Of a stretch of DNA of 64,000 nt, positions 22,001-33,400 are shown one piece after another (position 1 is the first letter of the stretch; every line of letters starts with the position of its first letter). The stretch lies in contig OZ017746.1 of assembly GCA_963969365.1 (NCBI GenBank), forward strand, positions 1,798,001 to 1,862,000. Direction: 5' to 3'. The position numbers and the translations under genes were made by a program. The stretch is from Asterochloris sp. CNOR1 (lineage: Eukaryota > Chlorophyta > Trebouxiophyceae > Trebouxiales > Trebouxiaceae). Below the pieces are notes generated by a model. That model did not search any database. It had not been told where the DNA came from and was given only the letters and a program-made list of their open reading frames with translations.

Positions 22001-24959
22001 TGAGTCTTCTTGCCTCCATGCAACAGGCATAGCTCAGACACAGCTGCTGCCTTCTTGCAATGCCTGCCTCACTGCAGTGGGCAGAGGGGGAAAGACGAGG
22101 GGCTCCATGCCACCTTTGCATGACAGTACATCTGCAGCAATGAAGCAACGCCTCCCCATGAGGCATGTGGGCTTGGATGCAGGTGTTCCAAGCACCGCCG
22201 AGTGAGCGCCGTTGATGATGGGAGGCAGTGATAGGACTGTCCTGTTGGCGTCCAGGACCACTGGGTACACGATGGAATCGAAGATGAGCGGTACAAATTT
22301 CTTGAGCTTCTGGTCATGCTCCAGCATGTGCTGCAGCAGGGTCACACTGATGTTGAGGGTGGTGTGAGCTTGTCAGCAGCAGAGCAGAAAGGTGCACGCA
22401 GCAGCAGGGCAGAAGGGTGAAGGCAGCAGCACCGCCGGTTTCGCAGCAGGAGACAGGGTGACGCATCAGCAGCCTTGCTGGCTGAGCAGCAGAGCCCACA
22501 AGGTTTCAGGCACAACCCAGCAGCGCTGACAGGCTTGCAGCACATCACGTGGGTATGTACAGAACCACAAACCCAGGACCGGGCAGGGGACACGTCACAT
22601 CTCACACAGGCAACAGATGCAGGTGGCTTCGGCAAAGCTGGCATGCTCTCAAAGTAATGCAGCCTTTGAGAGACAGGACACCAGTGACGTCACCTCCAGC
22701 AGCTGCCGGCTCTGATATGTCTTCTTCTGCTTCAGCGGCACAAAGTTGATCTCCTCCGGGCGCAGCGCTTCGTAGGTGAAAGGGCCCTGCAGGGGCAGCA
22801 CATAGGATGTGCTGCTGGCCAGGCCTTTTCTGCTGGGTCTGATTGCTCCAAGCCTTGCACATACTAGGCTATGCGCGAATCTAGGACCCTGTCCCTGACC
22901 TCCAAGAGGGCGACCACTGAGGAAATCGACCCTCCCAGCAGACATGGAACCAGCACCTTTGAAGGTATAGATGCTGCAGCCAGATCTGCAGGAAGTCCAT
23001 TTACAGCAGTGCTCCCACTAGTGTCATTCAGCAGCAGCGCCATGCAAAGCCCCAGCTGCCTGCGCCCTCACCATTTTCAGAACATCCGACAGCCCAACCT
23101 TCTGTAGCACAACCTGTGCGCTTGCGCAGGCAATCTTCCCTGCCCTTCAGCGGCAGAGGACAGGGCTAAAGCGACAAGTTACAGCAACATGATAATTAGA
23201 TAGGCCCCACCCGGTCTGTTCCCGGGTCGTGCATCTCAATCAAGACTAGGAAGTGCTGACAATGCAGACCGGCGTGGAGGGAACCCCCGCAGCGCATTGA
23301 GCTGCAGTCCATGTGGTGATTCAGATGTCCATGTGAATCAGCAGCAGCGCAGAAGGCCCACCTGCACAGTCCCCAAGTCGTGCGTCCCGATGGAGACCAG
23401 GGAGCGCTGGCGGCACAGATTGGCGTGCAGCTTGTCCTGAAGGTCGATGAAGCTGTTGTAGCGCGCAGCATCAAATTTGACCCCCCGCAGGACAGCGCAC
23501 ATGAGAAAGGGGCGCACCAGCGCTGTCTCGGGGCGCACCACCACGCGCTGCATCTGGCGGCCTGCAGTCGTACGGGTTGCAGGCTTTGGCAATGCCAGTG
23601 TTTCAAGCCATGTTATGCAGCTTTCTGGGAGCACCACGCGCTGCATCTGGCAGCTGCTGCAAGGTAGCAGCGGTGCTAAGCACCGAAATATGAGGATGTC
23701 CAAGGCAGGCCCAGGTTGACTGCAGCTCTCCAGTGTCAGCAGTGCCTGCGCATCTGTGTAATGCCAGTGAGCAGGCTGGTCTAGGGTGGTGGGCGGACTT
23801 CCACACGATGCTGGCAGCCCGCAGGCAGGCAGCTTTTGTGGCGTCAGGCCACTTGAAGGCACGGCAGTTTACATTAGTGGCCTTGACCCTTTGCTGTGCA
23901 CTCTGCAACCTGTGGGCGGGGCCCTGCTTGTGGGTTTGCCACCTAATTGTCAGCTGCCATAATCAACTGAGGCCGCCTGACCCACACAAAGCAAAGCCAC
24001 TTAGAGGCCTTTCTCCAGAAGCTCGTCAGCAAAGGCAGCCAGCAAGTGGCATCTATCTCACTTTGCATGCCCGTCCGTCTGCATTTGGTGGTGGCCATGC
24101 AGACTGCAAGCCCTGCGATGCCATGCAGGGCGCTATGCAAGGGAGGATCAGAGGCCAAAGGCTTCAGCAGAGACGGCAGCAGCCTCGCCAAGGGACCCCA
24201 TCGGGTGGCAGGTGCCTCACCCTTCATGTCTGCAAGCTTGAAGCTGGGAGTGGCCATGCGATCATTGAAGATGTTGAGCGCCCGGGCGATTCCCTCCAGG
24301 CACAGCATGTCATAGCGGTTGGCAGGGATGTCAATCTTGTACACCACCTCATCGCTGCCACCAGCAGCCTGCAAGCCAGGATGTTTGCTTCTCTGGTTTG
24401 GGAGAGGGCCTGCAGTATTGCGGTGGCTTGCAGGGGCATGGAGTTTGCTGGACACCAGGTGGGTGCTGCAGGGTTTGCTGGAGGGGGGGAGTGCCTGCAG
24501 TGTTGCGGCATCCTGCAGGGCATGAGCGTTGCTGTAGAGCAGGTGAGTGCTACAGGGGTCCGGTAACGCCGGGCGGCTATGGCAGGCTCGGCAACCCCGT
24601 CAACCTGGAGTCCAGCGTGCAATGGCCATCACCTTGCCCCCTGCTTCCTTGCGGAACAGCTCCTCCTCGGTGACCTGCAGGCATGGTAGCAGTCAGGGCT
24701 GGCTGGGGCTGCTGGAGAGCCAGCTGCAGAGAGATTGCGGTAACTCACTACATCGTCCAATTCAATGCCATAGTTGAAGCACAGCTGCTGAAACTCATCC
24801 TCAGCTGCAGCCAGAAGAGCAGGGGTTGTTGGCAGCAAGTCAAAGGGCTCGACTTCATGCACATCATGGTGGGGTGTCATGCTATACAGCCGTCGCCTTA
24901 CTGTAACTCGTTCCCAGAGCTTTGAACAAGCGATCCCGGCCAACGCTGACAACAGGCAT
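19090..24959 (-). CDS. FARSB: Cytosolic phenylalanyl-tRNA synthetase beta subunit
   Basis: Beta chain of the cytosolic alpha2-beta2 enzyme that charges tRNA-Phe. Exon 1 (24959-24902) starts MPVVSVGRDRLFKALG and exon 2 (24804-24749) continues TEDEFQQLCFNYGIELDDV; the phase at this junction agrees. Further exons recognised: VTEEELFRKEAGGKVMAIAR (about 24675-24600), VYKIDIPANRYDMLCLEGIA (about 24345-24230), FLMCAVLRGVKFDAARYNSF and LVSIGTHDLGT (23571-23363), FTYEALRPEEINFVPL (about 22790-22690), FDSIVYPVVLDANRTVLSLP (about 22330-22170), ISLDTRDILIEATATDLTKA (about 21885-21725), REVNGV-like B5 segment (21150-20945), IAYGYNQLQEAVPQT (about 20660-20530), NFEALRRNDDGR (20190-20090), PLPVKLFEVSDVIFLDS (about 19925-19720) and a C terminus FGVIHPQVLKAFDIPFPVSA. 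The last 17 residues go beyond the usual end. Introns here hold several decayed exon copies (reported separately). The gene starts 67 bases from the divergent thioesterase gene. Confidence 0.94.
21471..21732. repeat. Imperfect tandem repeat, about 81-base unit, spanning an exon 3' end of PheRS beta
   Basis: Two diverged units at about 21471-21541 and 21552-21622 share blocks such as ggtg.caagcaga and tgtgacctgc. The block gtgtgacctgccccatcagg (21612-21631) is again nearly repeated at 21714-21732, where it is the coding end of the exon ...SPDGQVT plus its GTGAGG donor on the minus strand. The intron downstream of this donor is therefore built from copies of the donor region. Confidence 0.7.
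23218..23280. repeat. Decayed copy of a PheRS beta exon 3' region inside the next intron
   Basis: Without gaps, 23218-23280 matches 23369-23431 at 43 of 63 positions. The latter is authentic coding sequence (minus strand, ending KLHANLCRQRSLVSIGTHDL). Translated in the same frame the copy gives SLHAGLHCQHFLVLIEMHDP, so reading-frame similarity is also visible. The copy lies about 150 bases downstream of the true exon in transcript direction. Confidence 0.72.
23633..23652. repeat. Copy of the 5' edge of a PheRS beta exon in the preceding intron
   Basis: A 20-base block (caccacgcgctgcatctggc) is identical at 23633-23652 and at the true exon start at about 23540-23559, which encodes QMQRVVVRPE on the minus strand. 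The copy reads QMQRVVLPES and is about 95 bases upstream of the true acceptor in transcript direction. Confidence 0.72.
24405..24560. repeat. Two-copy imperfect tandem repeat, about 75-80-base unit, in a PheRS beta intron
   Basis: Units near 24408-24478 and 24489-24560 share the order gcctgcagt.ttgcgg, tgcagggcatg, gttgctg and caggtg.gtgctacagg or close variants. It is intronic and matches no gene product. The unit carries both an AG-like and a GTGAG/GTGGG-like border. Confidence 0.6.
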
Positions 24960-25026
24960 GGCCTCCCTTGCGTTTGCTCTTGGAAAGAAAGCAGTTTAGG
25001 TCTGTTGACTGGTCTACACTTTGAAG
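24960..25026. promoter_or_regulatory. 67-base divergent interval between PheRS beta and thioesterase start codons
   Basis: The two predicted start codons face away from each other with only 67 bases between. Either both transcripts have very short leaders driven by one bidirectional core promoter, or the transcription units overlap at their 5' ends. The thioesterase frame has a stop at 25006-25008, so its start cannot be moved upstream without an extra exon. Confidence 0.6.
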
Positions 25027-27317
25027 ATGAGGCTGTGCTGGTGGTGGGTGCAAGATCTGCTGCGGAAGGATGGCATGATAATCATCAAGGACAAAGGCCG
25101 CATATGCCATCACACGTTTGAACACATCCAGGGAGATCTGGTGCTCACTGAGGCAACAGCCGCTGAGGTCGAATGCAAAGCCCTTGTCTGAGCTGACATT
25201 GGTAACTACAGTTCCGAAACTTGCTGGAATGTGGCCTCATTGAGGATGACCTGGTGTTGTGGAACAGCCATGACCATCAGATACACCGCTGCCTGTCACT
25301 GACAACCTATGTGCAGGGACACACTCACATCACCCACGGTGAGGAACTTGAACCTGCACTGGGAGACTCAAGGGCCCACCATAGCCCTGAATTTTGGCCT
25401 GCATGCCCCAAAAGTTGATACTTAGCCCCTTGCTAACTGCGCATTCATAGCCAGTCTTGACATTGCCAGATCAGACTCCCTGCAGTTGGTGCCTTCTGCT
25501 CCACCTGCAGGTGGAGTGCAGCTCATGATCCTGGATGAGGTGCTGGGCAACTTGGACTACGCAGCCAGGCAGTCTGGGCTGCTGAAGGCTGGTCCAGCAG
25601 TCACTGCCCGCATTGAGGTGGAGTTCAGGCAGGTGAGCTGTCCTGGGAGGCTCTTCCAGCTGGACGCCAGCCCCATGTCATTGATTTCCAGACGCCTTTC
25701 AGGTTGCAGCTAGAAATCGGCTGCAGACCAAGCGGCTAAATGTAGGGGCATTGCTCTGCATGCACTGTACCTGCTGCCCGTGCAGCCTTCAGGAGCAGCA
25801 TGCAGTAAAGGCAAGGTCTGGTGCACTTTCCTGTTCCCTGCCATGCAGAAGGTGCCAGTACCCAGCAGTGTGTTCGCCACAGCTCAGACGGTGTCGACTG
25901 CTGGGCGCAAGACCTGGCACAGCGCTGTTCTGCAGGCCAGTCCAGACGGCCCTGTGTATGCCACTGGCAAGGCACTGTTCATCATGCCGAGGCAGCAGCA
26001 GGCAGCGGCAGGCACACACACCTCAGCTGCAGCGCAGTGTGGTGCACCCCCTGAGCAGCCAGCAGGCGTGCAGACACCAGCAGTGGAGCTTCAGCCCCCG
26101 GCTGGGCAGCATTCTGCTCAGGCTGCACAGGTTCCTCTGGCAGGTGAGTCATTGGCAGGTTGTGCATGAACAATGTGCCCAAGGGCTCTGCAGGTGCGGG
26201 GCAGCAAAACACTTGCTGACGCTCGGGATTGATGCCCCACTGTGCGCCTGGCAGCCTGATGTCCATGCTCCTGCTGCACTGCAGTGCTTTTGGAGCAGTA
26301 CAGCAAGCCTCTGACACCGCTTGGCGTGGAGCTGCTTCACATACCCTGGGTGCAAGACCTTGTGCAGCAGGGTGGCGGCCAGAGGGTCTGGATGGATGGC
26401 CTGATCTGGAAGAATGCGCCAAACCCGCTGCCTCCCTCAAATCTGGTGAGCTGCCTACTGTCCATGCTGTCACTGCCAACACTAGCTCATCAGCACTGAA
26501 CAGCATGGGCAGAGCAACTGCAGTCAGCGCCTGCAGCAAGTGCATGTTGAGTGACACGCAGGTCTCATGCTGTGTCCCAGCAGCCACAAGCTTGAGTTTG
26601 CCATGCAGATCAAAACTCTGATTTGCTCCGGCATGATGCATGACCATATCTTGCTGTGGGAGCGTGACGTCTTCCGTTTCACCTACATCTTGCGTCTGGG
26701 CCACGACGTGTGTGGATTCCCAGGCGTGTTGCACGGTGGCATGATCTGTGTCATCCTCGACGAGGTCTTAAGCGCAGTGGGTTCTCCATTTTGCTGAATT
26801 GCAAGCCGTGCTTGCTTGCAAAAACAAAGGGTCTGTCCTGGGGCCTTGCTGCTGCTCGCATGCACTGCAGAACAAAGCATCCCTGCTCGCTGCAGCCCAT
26901 GAGGAAGATGACCCAGGAAGGGGAACTGCCCCAGGGGCTACCTTACACGGTCAAGCTGGTTGCAGAAATGATTGAGGTATGGCTAAGCGACGCACTCATG
27001 GGTTCTCTATGTCTGCTAGCCATCTTCAGGATTTGGGGGAAGCGCCAGCACAACAAAGGGCTGCTTGTGATGCATTCTACATGGCAACATGGGGCATGAG
27101 CAGAGCTAGACTTGCATTGATGCAGGCCATCCCTGTAGGATCCATTCTTTTCTGTACTTCACATCTGGTCAGGGCTGAGGGACGCCAGAGTGTGTTCAGA
27201 GGGCAGCTTCAGGACAAACCAGGAGGCAAGGTTTTTGCCAGTGGTGAAGCACTGTTCGTGACAGCGCTGGCCCTGGGGGTGCCAGCCCTGCAGAAGCCAC
27301 TGCAATCAAGGCTGTGA
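25027..27317 (+). CDS. Acyl-CoA thioesterase-like protein with two tandem hotdog domains (8 exons)
   Basis: Probable 4HBT/PaaI-class thioesterase hydrolysing acyl-CoA-type esters. Exons 25027-25140, 25212-25338, 25511-25632, 25849-26143, 26285-26445, 26591-26776, 26896-26976 and 27126-27317 join in phase to 425 residues. Each half has a hotdog signature: ITHGGVQLMILDEVL at about residue 79 and VLHGGMICVILDEVL at about residue 321. The halves align over their length: WVQDLLRKDG with WVQDLVQQGG, GLIEDDLVLW with MMHDHILLW, and exactly 35 residues between LDEVL and the next shared PV.S motif. The linker between halves (about residues 175-230) is Gln/Ala/Pro-rich. So one chain contains an internal duplication able to form a hotdog pair. 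No clear targeting peptide. The start and the 71-base intron 1 are the least certain parts. Confidence 0.85.
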
Positions 27318-27416
27318 AAGCCAGCAGACTGGCGCTCAGAAACAAGTTTCTGGGCACCGCATTTTGATCAAGTATTGCAGCAACAAACAAATGACAGCCA
27401 TGAATGGACTGCGTCA

Positions 27417-30400
27417 TCAACTGCTGCCTGCAGGATGCCTGTCCAGCAGGCCCTGCGTCTTCAGCAGGAATGCAAAATTCAGGGCTGTCTCGTGAAGTTT
27501 GTCAAACCTCCCACTCTTGCTGAAGTGGCCAGCGCCCATATCGCACTTGAACAGCAGCAAGTTCTTGTCTGTCTTGTGCTCCCTCAGCTTGGCCACAAAC
27601 TTGGCAGGCTCCCTGGAAGCATGCACAGTGTTCTACAATGATCAAGCAAATTCTGATTGAACAGGCAAGACCTTTCATACTGATGCCTGCCAGTACTGAC
27701 ACATGCAACAAGATGTACAGCACTCACCAGTACCCCACACGCGGGTCGTGCAGGCCCGCGGTCACCAGAATGTTGGGATACGCTGCAGCCTTGACGTTGT
27801 CCACTGGTGAGTAGCTCAGCATGTATTCATAGTACTCCTGCTTCTGCATCACAGGCCGGGCAGACGTTGTCAGCACACTGCGGTGCAGGCAATGCAAAGC
27901 ACTACAAAGGGGACAGGTGCTGCAGCTCAGGCCTCCAAATCAGCACACAGCTGCACTTATGCTGTCAGCTTGCTGCAATACAGGCAATGCAGACCAGCAA
28001 CAAGGAGCAGGTGGGTAACGCTCATATTGCTCGTGGAGCAGCGCTGTCAACAGGCAGCTGTGTGATCAATGCAGAGCATCAGCAAGGTGCAGGCGCCCAA
28101 GGCTCAGGCTTGGCAGCCGCACCACAGGTGAGGCAACGACGTCAGCATGCAGGCAATGCACAGCAGCAGAGGCCAGACGCGTGCAAATCATGCTGAGGCG
28201 GCAGCGCTGCTCCACTGTAGGTTCACCTCTGGGTCCCCCCTGCAGCAGCCAGGGTGGCCAAGGTTCAACAACGAGTTGTGCAGACATTGCTGAGAACTGA
28301 TGCACAACTGCACCAAGATGTGGCAACTGCGCCATGTGGATGAGCCGCTGACAGCCACTGTGCTCAACATTGCACCTCACATAAGTGCGAGCCTGGCAGG
28401 TGCAAAGGCCGCTCAGAGCTGCGAACATCTGACCTGCCTAGGAACGGCCAGGCCTGACATGTACAGGCCGCCCAAGACTACAGCACAAAGCTGACAAGTG
28501 AACCAGAGCTGGGCAGGCCTGACACAGGCAAGGACTGCACACAGCTGCAAGGCAGACAGCCTGGCCGCTCACCACTCCTCCTTCTCAATGTTGGTGAGAG
28601 GGATGCTCTCATCCATCATGGTGGTCAGAACATCAACAAATGGCACGCCCATGATGGCTGCGCTGAAGAGGTCAGGCCGCATGTTGAGCACAGCCCCCAT
28701 GGTCAGCCCGCCGGCAGAGCGCCCCTGCAGATGCACACACTTTCACAAGCTGAGTGCTGCTCTGGCACAAGCAGCCCTGCCATGCAAGCCACTCACAGAT
28801 CAGCATGCCATAAGTTGTGCACCAGCAGGAGCCAGCAGTGGCAAACATACAAAGCAGTGACTTGGGCTTGCCACCAGCCTGGCAGATGCTGGCACCACCG
28901 ACATGCATCCAAGGCGCAGCAGAGAAGGCTGTCATCTCAGAGTGCCATCAAGGGTCTGCAGTGGCCCCAGCCGGCAGAGAGGCGGCGATCACCGCTGCGC
29001 AGCAGACCGGCTCTGCTGCCCACTACCAGGCACCTGCAGCACATGCACCGGCATGCAGTCGCTGACCTCAATGCACAACTTGTCGTTGCTGGTGTAGCCC
29101 TGGCTGATGAGGTGCTCCGCACAGCTGATGAAGTCCGTGAAGGTGTTCTTTTTGTGGAGGTACTTGCCTGCAGGCCAGGTGGCATCAGTGTCCAGCAGAG
29201 ATGCGACTTGCAGGAAGTCACAACGCGCGCACTAGCATGCTCCAGTGGCTAGTGGCTGTTGTCACATCTGCTGCATGCCCAGATGAAGATCGCAATCACA
29301 GGCAACCAGGCACCTGTCACCATGCACCTGGAGCCTGCAGGCAGCCTGCTCACCATTCTCATACCAGAGGCGGCCCAGCTCTCCACCCCCCCTTGCATGC
29401 GCGATGGCAAAGGAGAAGCCCCTGTCTAGCAAGCTGATCCGGATGGAGGAGAAGTATGGATCGTTGCAGATTTCATAGCTCGCATACCTGTGGGGCAAAC
29501 AGCAAAGGTCATGAGCCTGACAGTGAGCTGCAGAGGGCTCCCGCTGCCACGCCATGGGCAGCAGCAGAGACAGATTGCAGCCTTCGTCGCAGGCTGCTGG
29601 GCTGCCTGAATACAACTCAAGCAGCTACATGTGCTGCAGGGGCAGGAGAGCTGCCTGGATCCATCACAAAGCTGGCGATGGAACTGGGGACTCTGACAAG
29701 CTGCACTGGGGCACAACCAGCAGGGCAGCAGCCCAGCTGCGGCCTCAGGCAGCCCACAGCACGGGGCAGACCCACTCCTTCACACTAGCCACAGGCAGCA
29801 GTTTGCAGCATATAGCAGGACGATTGGTTCATATCAGCCACAGGCAAGGCAGCAGCTTGCTGTGGCCTCAGCCCGCCTGCAGCATGTGGCAGAACCCATC
29901 TTCGTTCAGTGTGCTACCCATTGCGGCTGCCATCATACACACCAGCAAAGCTAGGCTGGGGCCTCACCCGTCCAGCAGCATGGGGCATGACCGACTTGTT
30001 GACATCAGCCACCGGCAGCAGCCGCGCTGAGGCCCACGCCAACCAGCAGCATTAACCAAACCCCAGCCTTTTTTAGTCGAGTTGCCCTTCCAACCTCCAA
30101 CATGCCCACCGGCCAGCAGGCAGCCAAGCTGACGCCTCACCCATTCAGCAGCATGGGGCATGACCCATCCTGTTTAAAAAAGTCCTTGCGGTAGACCAGG
30201 GAGATGGGCACCTTGGTGCCGTCCTTTGCGGTAGCCCACAGGCGTTCAGTGTGGTACTTGCTCTTGTCAAAGCCACCCAGCACCGGCTGCACCTTCTTGA
30301 CCTCCCTGCAGCGCAGCACGATTATTTTCTTCCCAGACTGCTAGGCAGCAGAGACAGGCATACTGCACCTGACAACCTTCCTGTAGCACAGCAATACCCT

Positions 30401-33400
30401 TCCTGCTAAACAACTTCGCTGGGTGACAGAGGCACATACCTTCAAGAGCTTGCCCAGGCAGCGGGTCCAGCACGTGCAAACCCCACAACACTGATCTTCA
30501 GGGCACTCACAGGCATGGAGGAGGTGCAGTACAAAAGTTCCAGGCAGGCTTGATGCTATGCCAAGGTGAGGAGTAAGTAGTGCTATGCCAAGCCTCTGGC
30601 GGGTCACAGCTGCCCCACTATCAGCACATGCAGCATCAGGAAGCAGCCTATCTGTTGTGGGTGCGCATGTTGTAGTCAATGACTGTGCCAGGCGTGGTCA
30701 GGCTGGTGTAGTCCATCCTCAGCAGCGAGCTGCAGCACCAGTGGCCATGATTGGGAGACGCTTCAAGTATGCAGGCAGCTTGCCAGCCAGCAAGCTCTGG
30801 CTCGATAGCTAGCACACAAGGTTAACAGGGGTACAGGCAGGCAACATGACTGAGCTCAGGCACACCAAGCACACTGGCTTGCCCTGGCCGCAGACACCTA
30901 GGCTCAATAGAGAGCTCAGAACCAGCAGGCAGCACGGCACAGCACAGAGGCTGAGCTCTAGGTAGAGCTGCACTCACCTGCTGTACTCCCCACAGTTGCC
31001 CACGGACAGCTCATAGGCTGGCTCCTCAAAGGTGATCTGCTTGCCATTGCCTAGGGAGGTGGGCATCTCTTCTTGCTCTGGCAGGCTGTACACGGTGCCA
31101 ACCTGTAGGAAACTGGCCAAATTGATCTGGCTGTGGCCCTGTTAGTAGTCTTGTGAGCGCCCCATTCACGATTAGCTGGCAGGCTGAATCAGGCAGGCCA
31201 GTTCACAGGCTACTGCCAACCCAACCTGCTTGCAGTGCAAACCTTCTGCTGGCCCATCAGCAACTTTGCTGGCAGGCAGGGAAGCTTCACTGGACAGGCC
31301 TGGGGCATGCAGCCTCCAGATCCTCCACCTGCAGGCCGTCGATGCGCTGGAACACCGTCAGGAAGTCCCGTGACACCTCCACATGCTCAATCTTGACATC
31401 CTTGCGGTGGGGAATGAGCACCTGCACCGGCCAGCTGCCTGTCAGGTGAAGACAGCCACCAGATCCAGCAAGACATTCAGCAGCCGGCAACAAGGCCACT
31501 GGCGGGTCAGGCCAGTGCGTGCTTGGGTTCAGCTGCCATGATGATCGCGGGCAGACAAGGGTCAGCAAGGCCGCCGAGCAAGCTTGCGCCTTGCATGGCC
31601 GCACCAGGGCCAGTTGCTGGGTCAGCAGCTGGGTTGAAGAGCCAGCAGGTAAAGATGAGCAAGGCCACTTCAACGCCAGGCATGTGCACCCCTTGGACTT
31701 GGCAGAGGTGGAGACCAGGCTGGAATACCGGCGGGTGCGACCTGGCAGGTTCAGTGCACGCCAGGCAGGTGCGTGCCTTGACGTTGGTGGGGCTGGCCAT
31801 GGGGGCCACCACCACTTCAGAATTGGGGCGCTTGTCGTCCCGAATGGTGATGAAAAAGTGATCGCCGCGGTGGGCTGCACTATACTCCACATCCTGCTGG
31901 CGCGGCAGGATAGTCTTGAACTCCCCGCGAGGGTGGTCTGCTGGCAGGTAGCTCTCATATGAGGTTACTGCAGAGCCTGCAGGCACGCACAGGAAACCTC
32001 AAAGCCTTGGCTGCCGCCAAGCAGTTGTAGGCCTGCCAGTGCGGGAGTATACTATTGAGCTCTAGTCTGTTGGCAAGTCAGGCTCACAAGACGTGACAGC
32101 TGAAGCTGCAGGTGTATGTGGGTGGCGTGACGCACCCCACGTGGCGCGGCGAGGGGTACTGTTGCTAGATTGCTTCAAGAGCCGTACAAGCCTCCAGCTC
32201 TTTAAAGTCACAGTGATAGTGCTAACAGCAATCACATGTAGCACATACACCGTGGCCACAGACCTGGCAGCAGCAGGGCAGCAGGTCCAAGCAGCAGGAC
32301 TGACTAACACAAAACCCTCAGAAGGAGCCCGTTTCAGCACGGGCAGGCGCCTCCGTCAGCTTGTAGCATAACACCCGCAGCGATTGCGCATGCCCACGCA
32401 TGCAGGCAGCAGGAGGTGCCACAGCACGAAAGGACACAAGATGTCCAGATGTAGCCCACCTGCACTGATGTACAGCACCTTCTCGCTCTTTGACCTGGAA
32501 ATGCTGATGTAAAACTGGTCGTCGGTCTCGTGGTAGGCCACCTCATCCTGGCCTGGGTCGCTGCCAACCTTGTGCCGGAAGATCTGCAGCAGCCTGGGCG
32601 CTGACATCCATTTGACATGGGACAAGCACTCATTTCAAGGGGCAGCGGCAGCGGCAGCATCGTTTGCCACAGGCGCAGGTGCACAGGCACAGATCTGAGT
32701 CATGACAGCCACATAGGAGGGGCTCTGCGGTTTCCCACTGGCCATGCTGAGTCTCAGCAACCAAATTGGCCATGCCTCAGACGCCTCGAAGCTGCCAGTG
32801 CAAAGTGCACTGGAGTACAGTTGTGCCCTTGCGGCTGCAAAGCAAAGGGGTGAGGGCCGGCAGATGGGTGCTGGTGCCAGGATGCTGCTTTGCACGAGCA
32901 TCTCTGCAGTGGCTGTGCACATGGCAGGCTTGCCTTGTAGGGCCTGTCCAGCTTGTCTTTCACAGTGTAAAACAGGTGCTGGTTGTCATTGGCCCAGGCC
33001 AGATTTCCTGCAAAGGGAAGACGTGCTGAGGCTGCACAACCTGGGCACAGCGTGGCCGGCAGGTCAGCACATGCTTGAACAGAAGAAGCACATGGGTTCT
33101 GTCAAGCTTGGAGTTGTGTGCAGGGCAGTTTCATGCAGCCTGGAAGTGGTGTGCCAGCAGTGCTGCACAGGCTCAGAGTGCAGTGGTCGGCAGGCTGACC
33201 TGCTGTCTCCTTGATAGGCTCTTTGAGCAGCTCCTTGTGGGTGGCCAGATCGCGCACGTGCAGTGTGAACTTCTCACCGCCTGCAGACAGCCTACAGAGC
33301 TGCCGCTTGACGCTCAGCAGGGCACGAAGCAAATGCTGAAACCCAGACAGGCCGAGCTTCACAAGTGAAGCTGGCAGCATGCCCCAGGCACAGCAGTGCA

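Noticed and set aside
29500-30130. Transposon-like or minisatellite element in the oligopeptidase B intron
   Set aside because: Repeats are loose and one is clearly derived from the neighbouring exon end; no terminal repeats, target-site duplication or transposase frame was seen.
32062-32340. Minus-strand open frame as a gene
   Set aside because: It lies in an oligopeptidase B intron and its only recognisable part is the decayed exon copy.
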